A stretch of DNA of 64,000 bases from assembly GCF_001185345.1 (NCBI RefSeq), contig NZ_KQ236743.1:136372-200371 (forward strand), in the 5' to 3' direction. The notes under the pieces were generated by a model. It was not told where the DNA came from. It searched no databases and saw only the letters and a list, made by a program, of their open reading frames with translations. Made by a program: the position numbers and the translations under genes. The DNA comes from Dorea sp. D27. Its GTDB lineage: Bacteria; Bacillota; Clostridia; Lachnospirales; Lachnospiraceae. Positions 27,150 through 35,295 of the stretch are shown piece after piece; position 1 is the first letter of the stretch, and every line of letters starts with the position of its first letter.

Positions 27150-28183
27150 ATGAAAAAACATATAGCGGAACATAAGATGATAAGGGTGCTATTGATCATT
27201 GCCTGTATACTTATAGCCATTTTGCTGACGGAGTGTTCCACAATACAGAACCATTTCAGATTATGGCAGAGGAGACGTCGGATGACGACAACATCATGTC
27301 TCAAAAAGGAACGAAACCGGAAGACAGCATTCCGACCGAGCAGCCGGAATTTGACAATGGCGGAACGTCCGGGCGGGTACAGGTCACATGGTTTGGACAC
27401 TCCTCTTTGCTTCTGCAGACAGACGGGCTGAATATCCTGATAGACCCTGTATTCAGCCAAAGGAGCTCACCGGTTTCTTTTGCAGGAGGCAGACGTTTCA
27501 GCCGTCCATCCATCACGGCGGAAGAGCTGCCTGATATTGATGTCATCGTATTATCACACGACCATTATGACCATATGGACTACCGCACGTTAAGAGATAT
27601 GGACAGTAAAGTGGACCGCTACGTTGTGCCGCTTGGCGTTGAGAACCATCTGGAGAGATGGGGGATTGCCCCGGATAAGATAACGAATATGGCATGGTGG
27701 GAAGAGACGCAGGTTCAGGGGCTTACGATTGGATGCACTCCTGCAAGGCATTATTCCGGCAGGAGCATTGATGACCGGAACGCGGCATTGTGGGCATCGT
27801 GGGTATTCAAGACGGAATCTGTGCAGATATTTGAGAGCGGGGATACGGGATACGGAGCTCATTTTCAGGCAATACATGAAAAGTACGGGGATTTTGACTT
27901 TGTGATGCTGGATTGTGCGCAGTATGACATGAGGTGGCCGGACGTCCATATGTTTCCAGAGGAATCCATACAGGCGGCCGCTATGCTAGGAGCAAAGGCT
28001 GCCATGCCGATACACTGGGGCGCATTTACCCTGGCAGAACATCCGTGGAATGACCCGGCGGAGAGATTTGTTAAAGCGGGAGAAGAGAGAGAGCTTGCGG
28101 TCGTTACGCCAATGATATGTGAGACGGTGAAGCTGGATAATGCGGACAGTTATGATACAAGATGGTGGCGGGAAGTAGATTAA
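27150..28183 (+). pseudogene. MBL-fold metallo-hydrolase gene with frame change after its membrane anchor
   Basis: The hydrolase part (from about 27260) is intact. VTWFGHSSLLLQ and the metal motif SHDHYDHMD, plus ARHYSGRS, ESGDTGYGAHF and PIHWGAFTL, match the UlaG/RomA-like beta-lactamase fold. A well-placed start exists upstream at 27150 (GGAGG, then ATG), encoding MKKHIAEHKMIRVLLIIACI..., a membrane anchor. That frame leaves the hydrolase frame near 27230 and stops at 27431. The hydrolase frame has no good ribosome site of its own; its first possible start is GTG 27233. I infer a one-base indel between about 27200 and 27240, from mutation or sequencing error. Confidence 0.6.
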
Positions 28184-28218
28184 CAGACTCAAACAAGTAA
28201 AAAAGGAGAGATTAAGCG

Positions 28219-28559
28219 ATGTTAGGAAATATAGCATATTCGAACCCGACGAAACTTTATTTTGGAGAAGGCTCTCTGGAGCATCTTCGGGAAGAACTGC
28301 CGAAATATGGGAGGAATGTTCAGCTCGTGTACGACGGCGGTTCCATCAAGAAGTACGGAATCTATGACAAAGTAGTTACAATTTTAAAAGAGGGAGGCAA
28401 GAATATCATGGAGGACGGGGCGTCATGAACACGAAGGAACTTGGCGTGACAGAAGACATGCTGGATGACCTCGTACAGAGCACTTTTGTTATGGAAGGCG
28501 GTTATAAGGTTCTGTCAAAGGATGAAATCAGGGATATTCTGAAAGAGAGCCTGGAGTGA
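28219..28559 (+). pseudogene. Internally deleted iron-containing alcohol (butanol) dehydrogenase
   Basis: Two ends of one gene remain. The first (28219-28428) encodes the N-terminus of a BdhA/YqhD-type enzyme: MLGNIAYSNPTKLYFGEGSL.. with the nucleotide-binding VYDGGSIKKYGIYDKV. The second (28425-28559) encodes the family's C-terminal tail: [40 protein letters not shown]. The normal enzyme has about 385-390 residues. The middle, with all metal-binding histidines and catalytic residues, is missing, so roughly 0.8-0.9 kb was deleted. An AAGGAG site still precedes the first ATG. It cannot be an active dehydrogenase. Confidence 0.85.
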
Positions 28560-28677
28560 TTGCATTGGCAATCCAGTATAAAGTAAGCGGTAACTACCTG
28601 CCAGAATGGAGCATAAACTTATATTAAATATTCGATACACATATTGCTTTGCACATTTGAGCAGGAAGGATACTATC

Positions 28678-29622
28678 ATGAATATATATAATAACAGTGA
28701 CTGTAGGAATGAAAAGCTCCATAATAATAGTTGTGATTGCTGCAACTGCGGGTGCTGCCGTGGCCCACAGGGGGAACCTGGTCCACAAGGGGAGCCCGGC
28801 CCACAGGGCGTACCCGGTCCACAAGGGGAACCAGGTCCAAAGGGGGGACCCGGCCCGCAAGGGGAATCCGGTCCACAAGGGGAACCAGGTCCACAGGGCA
28901 TTCCTGGTTTGCAGGGAGAACCAGGTCCGCAAGGAGAACCTGGCCCGCAGGGGGAACCTGGTTCACAAGGAGAACCCGGTCCACAAGGAGAACCAGGTCC
29001 ACAAGGAGAGCCTGGTTCACAGGGGGAGCAGGGGCCGGAAGGTACCTTTAATCCAGGAGATGTCTTGTTCTATATCAATGGAAACGGTGGTCCAATACCC
29101 ATAAGGTTTGGAGAAGATTTGAACTTTATATCCCCCAATTTAAATATTTTCTTATACGACAATCCTGCTACAGTGGAAATCAATGGAAAGGTAATGGAAA
29201 CTGCATTTGGCGGTCTATATTCCGACACTGTCCAATCGTTTGATTTTACTGTCAGCAATCAAGTTGAACAGATACAGTTCAATTATTTTATGCCATCCTT
29301 CAATGTTGGGACTAACCAGAATGAATTGCAGATTTATATACCAGGGGAATACGAAATCAACTATATGATTCGAATAGCTTCAGTAGAGATACCAGACCAG
29401 ACAATCACCGGGGGAGTACGGCAAAACGGCAGTTTCATTGACTCCACATTGCAATATGGCACACTTTCTACAACCGGTAACACTATCATACAAGGTAGTG
29501 TCATTGAATTTCTGAGCGGGCAGGTTGATTTGGCGTTTCGTTCCACCGGTGCTGCAGCCTTTGAGCTGGCTTCGCTTACAAATGCCACGCTTTCAATAAA
29601 ACGAATTACGCCGTTGCTATAA
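28678..29622 (+). CDS. Collagen-like repeat protein with BclA-type C-terminal domain
   Basis: This 314-residue protein has a short Cys-rich N-terminus ([12 protein letters not shown], to residue 28), 31 consecutive Gly-X-Y triplets (about 29-121, mostly GPQGEP) and a globular C-terminal domain (about 125-314). That domain has [13 protein letters not shown] and [13 protein letters not shown], like the TNF/C1q-like head of exosporium protein BclA. It lacks a signal peptide, as BclA-like spore glycoproteins do. The likely role is trimeric filaments on the spore surface or an adhesin. ATG 28678 is chosen because AAGGA lies upstream. The DNA is an 18-bp tandem repeat, so length variation is expected. 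Confidence 0.85.
   Translation: MNIYNNSDCRNEKLHNNSCDCCNCGCCRGPQGEPGPQGEPGPQGVPGPQGEPGPKGGPGPQGESGPQGEPGPQGIPGLQGEPGPQGEPGPQGEPGSQGEPGPQGEPGPQGEPGSQGEQGPEGTFNPGDVLFYINGNGGPIPIRFGEDLNFISPNLNIFLYDNPATVEINGKVMETAFGGLYSDTVQSFDFTVSNQVEQIQFNYFMPSFNVGTNQNELQIYIPGEYEINYMIRIASVEIPDQTITGGVRQNGSFIDSTLQYGTLSTTGNTIIQGSVIEFLSGQVDLAFRSTGAAAFELASLTNATLSIKRITPLL
28762..29040 (+). repeat. 18-bp tandem repeat encoding Gly-X-Y collagen triplets
   Basis: About fifteen degenerate 18-bp units encode GPQGEP hexapeptides with variants [30 protein letters not shown] and GSQGEP. Units differ mainly at third codon positions, so the array is not a fresh expansion. The opposite strand also appears open in this stretch only because of the repeat. 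Confidence 0.85.
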
Positions 29623-29699
29623 AAAACAGCAACTTTTGTGCTATCCTCAACCCGGATTTTTAGGGACAGATAGCCGGAAAGCCTTTTCTGTCGTGGCGA

Positions 29700-30083
29700 T
29701 TAGTTTCTATGTGCAATCATTTCAACCTCAACCCGCGCGCCCATGGGCAAACCTGTTACAGAGAAGCAGGAACGCGCCGGATAGGGAGCGACAAACTGTT
29801 CTGCATACAGCTTGTTCATAGCCGGGAAATCCCGCATATCGATTAAAAACACGGTACACTTCACCACATCGTCACGGGTAAGTCCGGCAGCCTTCAGAGC
29901 CTCGTCCAGATTGGCAAAGCATTTTTTGAATTGTTCCTCAAATGTTCCGTCAATGAAATGGCTGGTAACTAAATCCATGGAAGGCTGCCCGGATACATAA
30001 ACCACACCGTCTGCCTCTGTGGCATGAGAAAATGGAAAACCACACTTCTCACAGCCCTCTGCCAAATATGCTTTCTTACTCAT
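29700..30083 (-). CDS. RidA-family enamine/imine deaminase
   Basis: At 127 residues it matches the RidA/YjgF/UK114 family, which hydrolyses reactive 2-aminoacrylate formed by PLP enzymes to pyruvate and ammonia. The catalytic Arg (PARSCFSV) and the C-terminal Glu (VEVEMIA) are present, as is VYVSGQP. An unusual CEKCG is near the N-terminus. Its start overlaps the stop of the upstream alaX-like gene by four bases (ATGA), so the two are coupled. It ends the group transcribed towards the collagen-like gene. Confidence 0.9.
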   Translation of the reverse strand: MSKKAYLAEGCEKCGFPFSHATEADGVVYVSGQPSMDLVTSHFIDGTFEEQFKKCFANLDEALKAAGLTRDDVVKCTVFLIDMRDFPAMNKLYAEQFVAPYPARSCFSVTGLPMGARVEVEMIAHRN

Positions 30084-31300
30084 ACGCTTTCTCCTTTTTG
30101 TCCATTCAACTGTTTTTCTATGATTTTACCTGCTATTTCAACGGCCGTTGAGAGTCGTTCAGTATCCAGCCCAAACCCTTGTGCGTAGCAGGCCCTGCCA
30201 CCGCCTTTTCCTCCAATCTCAGCGATAGCGTCTTTGAACGCAGGCAGCACGTCGATGCGCTTTTCTGCCTTGCTGCATCCAAACATCAGTAACGCGCCGG
30301 CGGCGGTCTTTCCACCGAGCAACACGGCAACCCCCTTTTGCTCCGTCAGAAGAACAAAGAGCTGCCTCATTTCCTCCTTTGTAGTGTCTGGCAAGAGGTG
30401 TTTTACCAGAGTAATCTCGCCGATATGAGGTGCATTTCGGAGCAGACCGGACACTTCGGACGCAGACAAACGGTTCAAAAGAGCCTGTCTTTCGTCTTTT
30501 AATACCAGTACCTCACTCCGTTGTTTCATCACCCGCTCCTTCAGCTCCGTTTCATTACAATTCAATTCCCGCATTAAGTGCATAGCATTCCCGCAGAGGG
30601 TGCACACCCAACGCAGCGCCGGCTGCCCACAGAGAAAATGGATGCGCGAACCGCTTTTATGAGTGTCGATGCGCTGTATTTTAATAATGCCGACCTCGCC
30701 AGTGTACTTGTTTTGCAGACCACAACAGGGCGTGTAATCTAACTCTGCGATTTTTACGATACGGATTGCCTTATCTGTCTGCGGAACATCCCGCCTTGAA
30801 TTACGCTGTATTTCCTCCAAGCTTGGAAAAAGAACATCGACTGGGATGTTTTCATAAATAACCTGATTTGCGGCAGTTTCCAAAAGGGCGGCGGTTTCCT
30901 CTTTCACATAGCCGTCAAGATCGATGGATAAAGCATCCTGCTCCAAGCGCAGACCGATGGTATTAAGGCCATAGTCCCGGACAAACACAGCGGAGAGAAT
31001 ATGCTGGCCGAGATGCTGCTGCATCAGTTCAAAGCGCCGTTTCCAGTCAATCTTGCCGTGAGCGGTTTCCCTTGTGAGCGGTTTGTCCAACACATGAACA
31101 ATCTCTCCGTTTCGCTCATAAACATCCTCGACGGGACTGCTGTTCAGCGTTCCAAAATCACAGGGCTGGCCCCCGCCACCCGGATAGAACAGTGTTTTGT
31201 CTAGTACCACTTGAACCTTTCCATTTCGTACATCCTGCCGTATAACGGCAGCGTCAAATTCTTGCTGGTAAAGTGCATCATAATATATTTTTTTCGTCAT
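30080..31300 (-). CDS. Alanyl-tRNA editing protein, AlaX-L type (DHHA1 domain)
   Basis: This 406-residue trans-editing protein resembles the editing and C-terminal parts of AlaRS and should deacylate Ser- or Gly-tRNA-Ala. The order is: N-terminal barrel (FYPGGGGQPCDFGTL), the zinc motif HLGQH (editing core), TPCCGLQNKYTGEVG, then a coiled coil and a DHHA1 domain ending GGKGGGRACYAQGFGLD. In AlaRS and AlaX the second zinc motif is CxxxH; here the His position reads Gln (CCGLQ), confirmed in the DNA. It follows the LysE gene and is coupled to RidA. Confidence 0.88.
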   Translation of the reverse strand: MTKKIYYDALYQQEFDAAVIRQDVRNGKVQVVLDKTLFYPGGGGQPCDFGTLNSSPVEDVYERNGEIVHVLDKPLTRETAHGKIDWKRRFELMQQHLGQHILSAVFVRDYGLNTIGLRLEQDALSIDLDGYVKEETAALLETAANQVIYENIPVDVLFPSLEEIQRNSRRDVPQTDKAIRIVKIAELDYTPCCGLQNKYTGEVGIIKIQRIDTHKSGSRIHFLCGQPALRWVCTLCGNAMHLMRELNCNETELKERVMKQRSEVLVLKDERQALLNRLSASEVSGLLRNAPHIGEITLVKHLLPDTTKEEMRQLFVLLTEQKGVAVLLGGKTAAGALLMFGCSKAEKRIDVLPAFKDAIAEIGGKGGGRACYAQGFGLDTERLSTAVEIAGKIIEKQLNGQKGESV

Positions 31301-31400
31301 ATTCGTTTCCTCCCTTAATCGTGAAAGATATTACGGTTAAATAAGATGTTCTTGCCGATAGAGATTATGATACGGCAGTCTACGCTGTCGCCGGCCCTAA

Positions 31401-31991
31401 TCAATCAAATGCCAGCGATATGGCGCACCACAGTAATACAAGCGCCATAACGATATTGAACGTGCGGTAATATTTCGTCAGAAACTTTTGAAATGCACCG
31501 CCAGCCGCAGCCCATGTGATAGTACCTGCCACCCCAATGACCGTTATCATAAATGCGTGAATGAGCAAAACGCTTAAATTCTTGTCATAAGGCATCACAT
31601 AGCCTGTGTAGACCGTAATCGAGTAAAGGATGATTTTTACATTGGCGAACTCCAGCAGAAAGCCTTTCATAAAGGATATTTGTTTGTCCTCCGTATCTCC
31701 CGGCTTGCTCAAAGCTACATAAATGGCGAGGTAAACAATGTAAGCAGCACCTACATATTTGAGTACGCCTGCCATAGATGGCACATATCTTGCCAACTCA
31801 TAGCAGAACACCGCACAGACTACCATAACACACAAGAAGCCTGCAGCAATTCCTAAAAGGACATTCTTGCCCTTGCGCCAGCCGTTCTGACTGACCGCAT
31901 AGAGCGCGACGATGTTGTTTGGTCCCGGCGTAAAAGCCGTCACTAGCGTGTAGGGCAGATAAGAAACAATAATTTGAAATAACACTTGCAA
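31401..31991 (-). CDS. LysE-family amino acid exporter
   Basis: This 196-residue membrane protein has about six hydrophobic segments. The N-terminal TAFTPGPNNIVALYAVSQNGWRKGKNVLLGIAAGF is the LysE/RhtB signature. These proteins export amino acids such as Lys, Arg, Thr, homoserine or Cys. A ribosome site (GGAGGG) precedes the ATG. It is divergent from a LysR regulator, the classic LysE/LysG arrangement. The substrate is probably the regulator's effector, not predictable from sequence. It lies 100 bp upstream of the alaX-like gene. Confidence 0.9.
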   Translation of the reverse strand: MQVLFQIIVSYLPYTLVTAFTPGPNNIVALYAVSQNGWRKGKNVLLGIAAGFLCVMVVCAVFCYELARYVPSMAGVLKYVGAAYIVYLAIYVALSKPGDTEDKQISFMKGFLLEFANVKIILYSITVYTGYVMPYDKNLSVLLIHAFMITVIGVAGTITWAAAGGAFQKFLTKYYRTFNIVMALVLLWCAISLAFD

Positions 31992-32093
31992 CCCTCCTGT
32001 TCTTCCTTTATAATACAGCCAAAGAATAATTTTGTATAATTGAAATAATCGAAATAATAATTTGATTTTATTGAAGTATTTGGAGGCAGCGAT

Positions 32094-32981
32094 ATGGACT
32101 TAAAATACCTGAACACTTTTCGCGTCATCGTGGAAGAGGGGGGATTTTCCAAGGCCGCCGACAGGCTGGGCTATACCCAATCTACCATTACCTTTCAAAT
32201 TGGGCAGTTGGAGCAGGAACTTTCCACCAGCCTCTTTGAAAAAATAGGCAGAAGAATGGTGCTCACCAAGGCTGGCGAGCACTTAATTCCCTATGTAAAT
32301 GAAGTCCTATCCTCCGTGGACAGGTTGCGCAATTTTGAAGATGATCTCGCTGAGTGCCAAGGTGATCTTCGCGTTGGCGTTGGAGAGACGTTGCTGTGTT
32401 TTCATCTGCCCGCAATTCTGAAGGAATTTCATAAGAAAGCACCTAAAGCGCGGCTATTCCTGCGCTCCATGAACTGCTATGACATACGGGATGAACTGGT
32501 GGCCGGTTCTCTGGACATCGGCGTATTCTATAACTGTGTGGGCGGCTTCGGTACGAGCCTTACCACCTATTTCTTTGGCACCTATTCGCTGGCGCTGGTA
32601 GCATCACAGAAAACAAAAAAACAATATCGCGATTTCATTACAACCAATCAGCAGATACCTGTGCCGTTTATCATCAATGAGCCGAGCTGTGTATTCCGGC
32701 AGCTATTTGAACAGTACCTCCGGGAGAAGTCCATCATGCTCGACCACACGATTGAGCTTTGGAGTATTCCAACAATCAAAAATCTTGTAAAAAATGATGT
32801 TGGCATCTCTTATCTGCCACGTTTTTCCGTACAGGAAGAATTGAGCGACGGAAGCCTTGTGGAGATACCAACGGAGCTAACTGAAACGACGATCACTGCC
32901 GTCTGCGGACACCATAAAAACAAATGGATCAGTCCACTGATGCAGTTGTTTATTGATTTATGTGCTGGCGCCAGCAATTAA
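32094..32981 (+). CDS. LysR-family transcriptional regulator, divergent from LysE
   Basis: This 295-residue LysR protein has the N-terminal helix-turn-helix (MDLKYLNTFRVIVEEGGFSKAADRLGYTQSTITFQI) and a C-terminal substrate-binding-like domain. GGAGGC precedes the ATG. The 102-bp gap to lysE is AT-rich, with repeated AAATAAT and an imperfect inverted repeat (AATAATTTTGTATAATT) that could be a LysR site. It probably activates lysE-alaX-ridA in response to an amino acid. Confidence 0.9.
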   Translation: MDLKYLNTFRVIVEEGGFSKAADRLGYTQSTITFQIGQLEQELSTSLFEKIGRRMVLTKAGEHLIPYVNEVLSSVDRLRNFEDDLAECQGDLRVGVGETLLCFHLPAILKEFHKKAPKARLFLRSMNCYDIRDELVAGSLDIGVFYNCVGGFGTSLTTYFFGTYSLALVASQKTKKQYRDFITTNQQIPVPFIINEPSCVFRQLFEQYLREKSIMLDHTIELWSIPTIKNLVKNDVGISYLPRFSVQEELSDGSLVEIPTELTETTITAVCGHHKNKWISPLMQLFIDLCAGASN

Positions 32982-33034
32982 ATTGAAGAGATGATAAGGA
33001 CCTGTGGAAGGTCGGAAGCGTAGCGTGGATCGTA

Positions 33035-33063
33035 TTGTAATTAAAATAGCAAAGGAGTATAAT
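33035..33063 (+). promoter_or_regulatory. Promoter of the 77-residue protein gene
   Basis: TTGTAA (33035-33040), 17 bp and a perfect TATAAT (33058-33063), about 55 bp ahead of the small gene. Confidence 0.6.
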
Positions 33064-33118
33064 TAATTCCCACAGGGCATTTATATCAGATTATTTTACA
33101 GAAGGGATTGAACCGAAC

Positions 33119-33352
33119 ATGAGAACAGAACGTTTCAAGATGGAAAGAGAAGGACTCGTCGAAGAAGGGCAGGAAGTCGAGGTGAGCGAAAGAAGCGCTG
33201 TCACCGGACAGTATACATACCTCGTGGAACCATCCATCGCCATGTCAGGCATCTACAGGACATCCGAGAGAATCAAGTCGCGCCGGGGGATTATCAAGAA
33301 AATCGAAAAGACAGAAAAAGGGTTTTATCTGCTCGTTGAAATGGAGGAGTAA
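33119..33352 (+). CDS. Small conserved-looking protein of unknown function
   Basis: I do not recognise this 77-residue protein. It is hydrophilic with alternating charged residues and predicted beta-strands: MEREGLVEEGQEVEVSER, TGQYTYLVEPSIAMSGIYR, RRGIIKKIEKTEKGFYLLVEME. It resembles small SH3-like or beta-barrel proteins in layout. It has a good promoter and an AGAAGGGA site 9-10 bases upstream, and sits before tRNA-Trp. A real gene is likely; the function is open. Confidence 0.65.
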   Translation: MRTERFKMEREGLVEEGQEVEVSERSAVTGQYTYLVEPSIAMSGIYRTSERIKSRRGIIKKIEKTEKGFYLLVEMEE

Positions 33353-33369
33353 TTCAGGGCAAATTTTCA

Positions 33370-33399
33370 TTGACAAAAGAGTGTGTCATATGATATAAA
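33370..33399 (+). promoter_or_regulatory. Promoter of tRNA-Trp
   Basis: TTGACA (33370-33375), 18 bp and TATAAA (33394-33399), 22 bp ahead of the tRNA. Confidence 0.65.
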
Positions 33400-33421
33400 T
33401 ATCTAGTGAGCAATATCACTT

Positions 33422-33492
33422 AGGGGATTGGTCAAGTGGTATGATAGGGGTCTCCAAAACCTTTGGCGGGGGTTCGATTCCCTCATCCCCTG
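33422..33492 (+). tRNA. tRNA-Trp (CCA anticodon)
   Basis: The acceptor stem pairs AGGGGAT (33422-33428) with ATCCCCT (33485-33491), with G as discriminator. The anticodon loop reads TCTCCAAAA, giving CCA, and the T-arm GGGGTTCGATTCCC is canonical. The 3' CCA is not encoded. It is a single tRNA with its own promoter and terminator. Confidence 0.95.
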
Positions 33493-33502
33493 TAACGAAA
33501 AA

Positions 33503-33540
33503 GTCTCGGTTAGCTGTAGAAGCAGACCGGGATTTTTTTA
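33503..33540 (+). terminator. Terminator of tRNA-Trp
   Basis: TCTCGGT pairs with GACCGGGA (with G-U pairs) around an AGC..GCT-type inner loop, followed by T7. Confidence 0.75.
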
Positions 33541-33598
33541 TTACGTAGGAAGCTGCGTTTTCTATGTAATAAAGACCCTCCGGAGAAGGCACATCCTT
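33540..33598. repeat. Dispersed hairpin repeat, copy 3
   Basis: TACGTAG..CTATGTA arms and GACCCTCCGGAGAAGGCACA match copies at 10889 and 14291, and again directly follow a terminator T-run. The remaining gap to 33806 is AT-rich non-coding sequence in which I see no further feature. Confidence 0.6.
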
Positions 33599-33806
33599 TA
33601 TTTTATCAGGAACAGGAGATACGATAACATTCACAGACGGCAGCATCTGTGCAGAACAGTGATCCTGCAGCCTGTGCCGCACATATAGAATTCATCAATA
33701 ATTCCAGACATACGTGTAATTAATCAATAAGACAGACTGGCTTGGATACGATAAGATAAGCATGTAGTACAGATGATATATATTACGCGACAGGAGGAAT
33801 GAAAGT

Positions 33807-34280
33807 ATGAATTTGAAGAACGAAGTGAGCGTAGCTAAAATTACGAAAGACGCAGAAGACTTGTTCCGGGGAGGATTCTTCTGCTCCGAAGCGGTGGTGA
33901 GCTCCATCCGCAGCAACTTTGAAATCGATGTGCCGGAAGTGGTCGTATCTATGGCTTCCGGGTTCCCGGTCGGAATCGGCCGTTCCAAATGTCTGTGCGG
34001 AGCAGTGTCCGGCGGAGTTATGGCAATCGGACTCGTGTTCGGAAGAACCGTGCAGAAGGATCCGCAGGTAGAAGAGACGCTCCGGCTGTCCAAAGAACTG
34101 CACGACTGGTTCAAGGCGGCAAATGGCAAGAATGCGCTCTGCTGCAGGATTCTGACAAAAGAATTTGATATGGCACAAGGCGAACATAAAGAGCAGTGCA
34201 TCCGTTTCACTGGTATGGTAGCCGGAAAAGTCGCGGATATGATCATCCGCGAAAAAGGCCTTACGAACATAGATGGATAG
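33807..34280 (+). CDS. C_GCAxxG_C_C family redox-type protein
   Basis: This 157-residue protein matches the family named after its cysteine pattern: FFCSEAVV, CLCGAVSGGVMAIG, NALCCRILT and EQC. Members often act with oxidoreductases or membrane transport genes and may bind metal or carry redox-active cysteines; none is biochemically well defined. An AGGAGG site precedes the ATG. It is followed 11 bp later by a TDT-family transporter, so the two probably form an operon. Confidence 0.87.
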   Translation: MNLKNEVSVAKITKDAEDLFRGGFFCSEAVVSSIRSNFEIDVPEVVVSMASGFPVGIGRSKCLCGAVSGGVMAIGLVFGRTVQKDPQVEETLRLSKELHDWFKAANGKNALCCRILTKEFDMAQGEHKEQCIRFTGMVAGKVADMIIREKGLTNIDG

Positions 34281-34291
34281 GGGGGATGGAG

Positions 34292-35236
34292 ATGATTAGA
34301 CGAATACCCTTGCCTGTGACCGGCGTGATGCTGGGAATGGCCGCGCTCGGCAATCTCCTTCAGTCTTATTCTGAAGGAGTCCGTCTCGTCTGCGGAGCGG
34401 TGGCTGCCGTGACAGGACTGCTTATCCTGCTGAAAGTAATCCTGTATCCGAAACTGTTTGCGGAAGATATGAAGAATCCGGTCATAGCGAGCGTGTCCGG
34501 TACATTTACGATGGCGCTCATGCTCCTGGCCGGTTATGCCAAGCCCTATCTGAACGGAGGGGCGGATCTTATATGGTATGCAGCAATTATACTTCATATT
34601 GTGCTCATAATCTATTTTACCGTGAGGTTTATCGTGCATCTTGACATGACGAAGGTATATGCCAGCTATTACATCGTATATGTGGGGATAGCAGTTGCCA
34701 GTGTCACGGCCCCGGCTTTTGGACAGACGGGTATCGGGACAGTCCTGTTCTGGTTCGGCTTTGCCGCGCTTCTCGTGCTTCTGGCCCTCGTTACATACCG
34801 CTATTTGAAATACAGAAAGATGCCGGAACCGGTGCAGCCACTATTCTGTATCTATACTGCCCCGGCCAGCCTGTGCCTGGCGGGATACATACAGTCGGTG
34901 CAGCCAAAATCCATTGCTATGGTAGGGTTTCTGGCGGTGCTTTCCAGTTTGATATATGTGGTGGTGCTGGTAAGGCTCCCCCGTTTCCTGAAGATGAACT
35001 TTTATCCGAGCTATTCGGCATTCACCTTCCCGTTCGTCATCACGGCAATCGGTATGAAGATGACAATGTCATGCCTCGCGAACATGGGTTCACCGCTGCC
35101 GTTTCTGCAGTACGTGGTGCTCATAGAGACCGTAATCGCGGCGGTGCTGACCATCTATGCACTTATACGCTATATCGTGTCGGTCTGCGGACAGCCCGGT
35201 GAGCAGAAGACAGCGGGAATTAAGACGGCTACATAG
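34292..35236 (+). CDS. TDT-family (TehA/SLAC1-like) membrane transporter
   Basis: This 314-residue protein has about ten hydrophobic segments. RRIPLPVTGVMLGMAALGNLLQ at the N-terminus is typical of the tellurite-resistance/dicarboxylate transporter family, which includes SLAC1 anion channels. It may move C4-dicarboxylates, sulfite or other anions. I start at ATG 34292, where GGGGGG lies six bases upstream; ATG 34286 is a near alternative. It ends before a strong terminator. Confidence 0.87.
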   Translation: MIRRIPLPVTGVMLGMAALGNLLQSYSEGVRLVCGAVAAVTGLLILLKVILYPKLFAEDMKNPVIASVSGTFTMALMLLAGYAKPYLNGGADLIWYAAIILHIVLIIYFTVRFIVHLDMTKVYASYYIVYVGIAVASVTAPAFGQTGIGTVLFWFGFAALLVLLALVTYRYLKYRKMPEPVQPLFCIYTAPASLCLAGYIQSVQPKSIAMVGFLAVLSSLIYVVVLVRLPRFLKMNFYPSYSAFTFPFVITAIGMKMTMSCLANMGSPLPFLQYVVLIETVIAAVLTIYALIRYIVSVCGQPGEQKTAGIKTAT

Positions 35237-35238
35237 AT

Positions 35239-35290
35239 AAATCCTGCACTCAGATGCCGATTTGGCCTCTTTGTGCAGGATTTGTACTAT
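35239..35290. terminator. Bidirectional terminator after the TDT transporter gene
   Basis: AAATCCTGCAC (35239-35249) and GTGCAGGATTT (35273-35283) pair perfectly over 11 bp around a 23-nt loop. It separates two convergent genes. Confidence 0.75.
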
Positions 35291-35295
35291 CTCTT

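Noticed and set aside
28606..28677. Earlier ATG for the collagen-like protein at 28606
   Set aside because: No ribosome site there; the AAGGA site is placed for the ATG at 28678, and the added N-terminus looks non-coding.
28624..29020. Open frames on the minus strand across the collagen repeat, and two alternative plus-strand frames
   Set aside because: They are side effects of the 18-bp repeat, which keeps several frames free of stops.
28762..29040. CRISPR array
   Set aside because: The units are 18-bp coding repeats without spacers; no CRISPR-like repeat-spacer pattern or cas gene is seen anywhere in the window.
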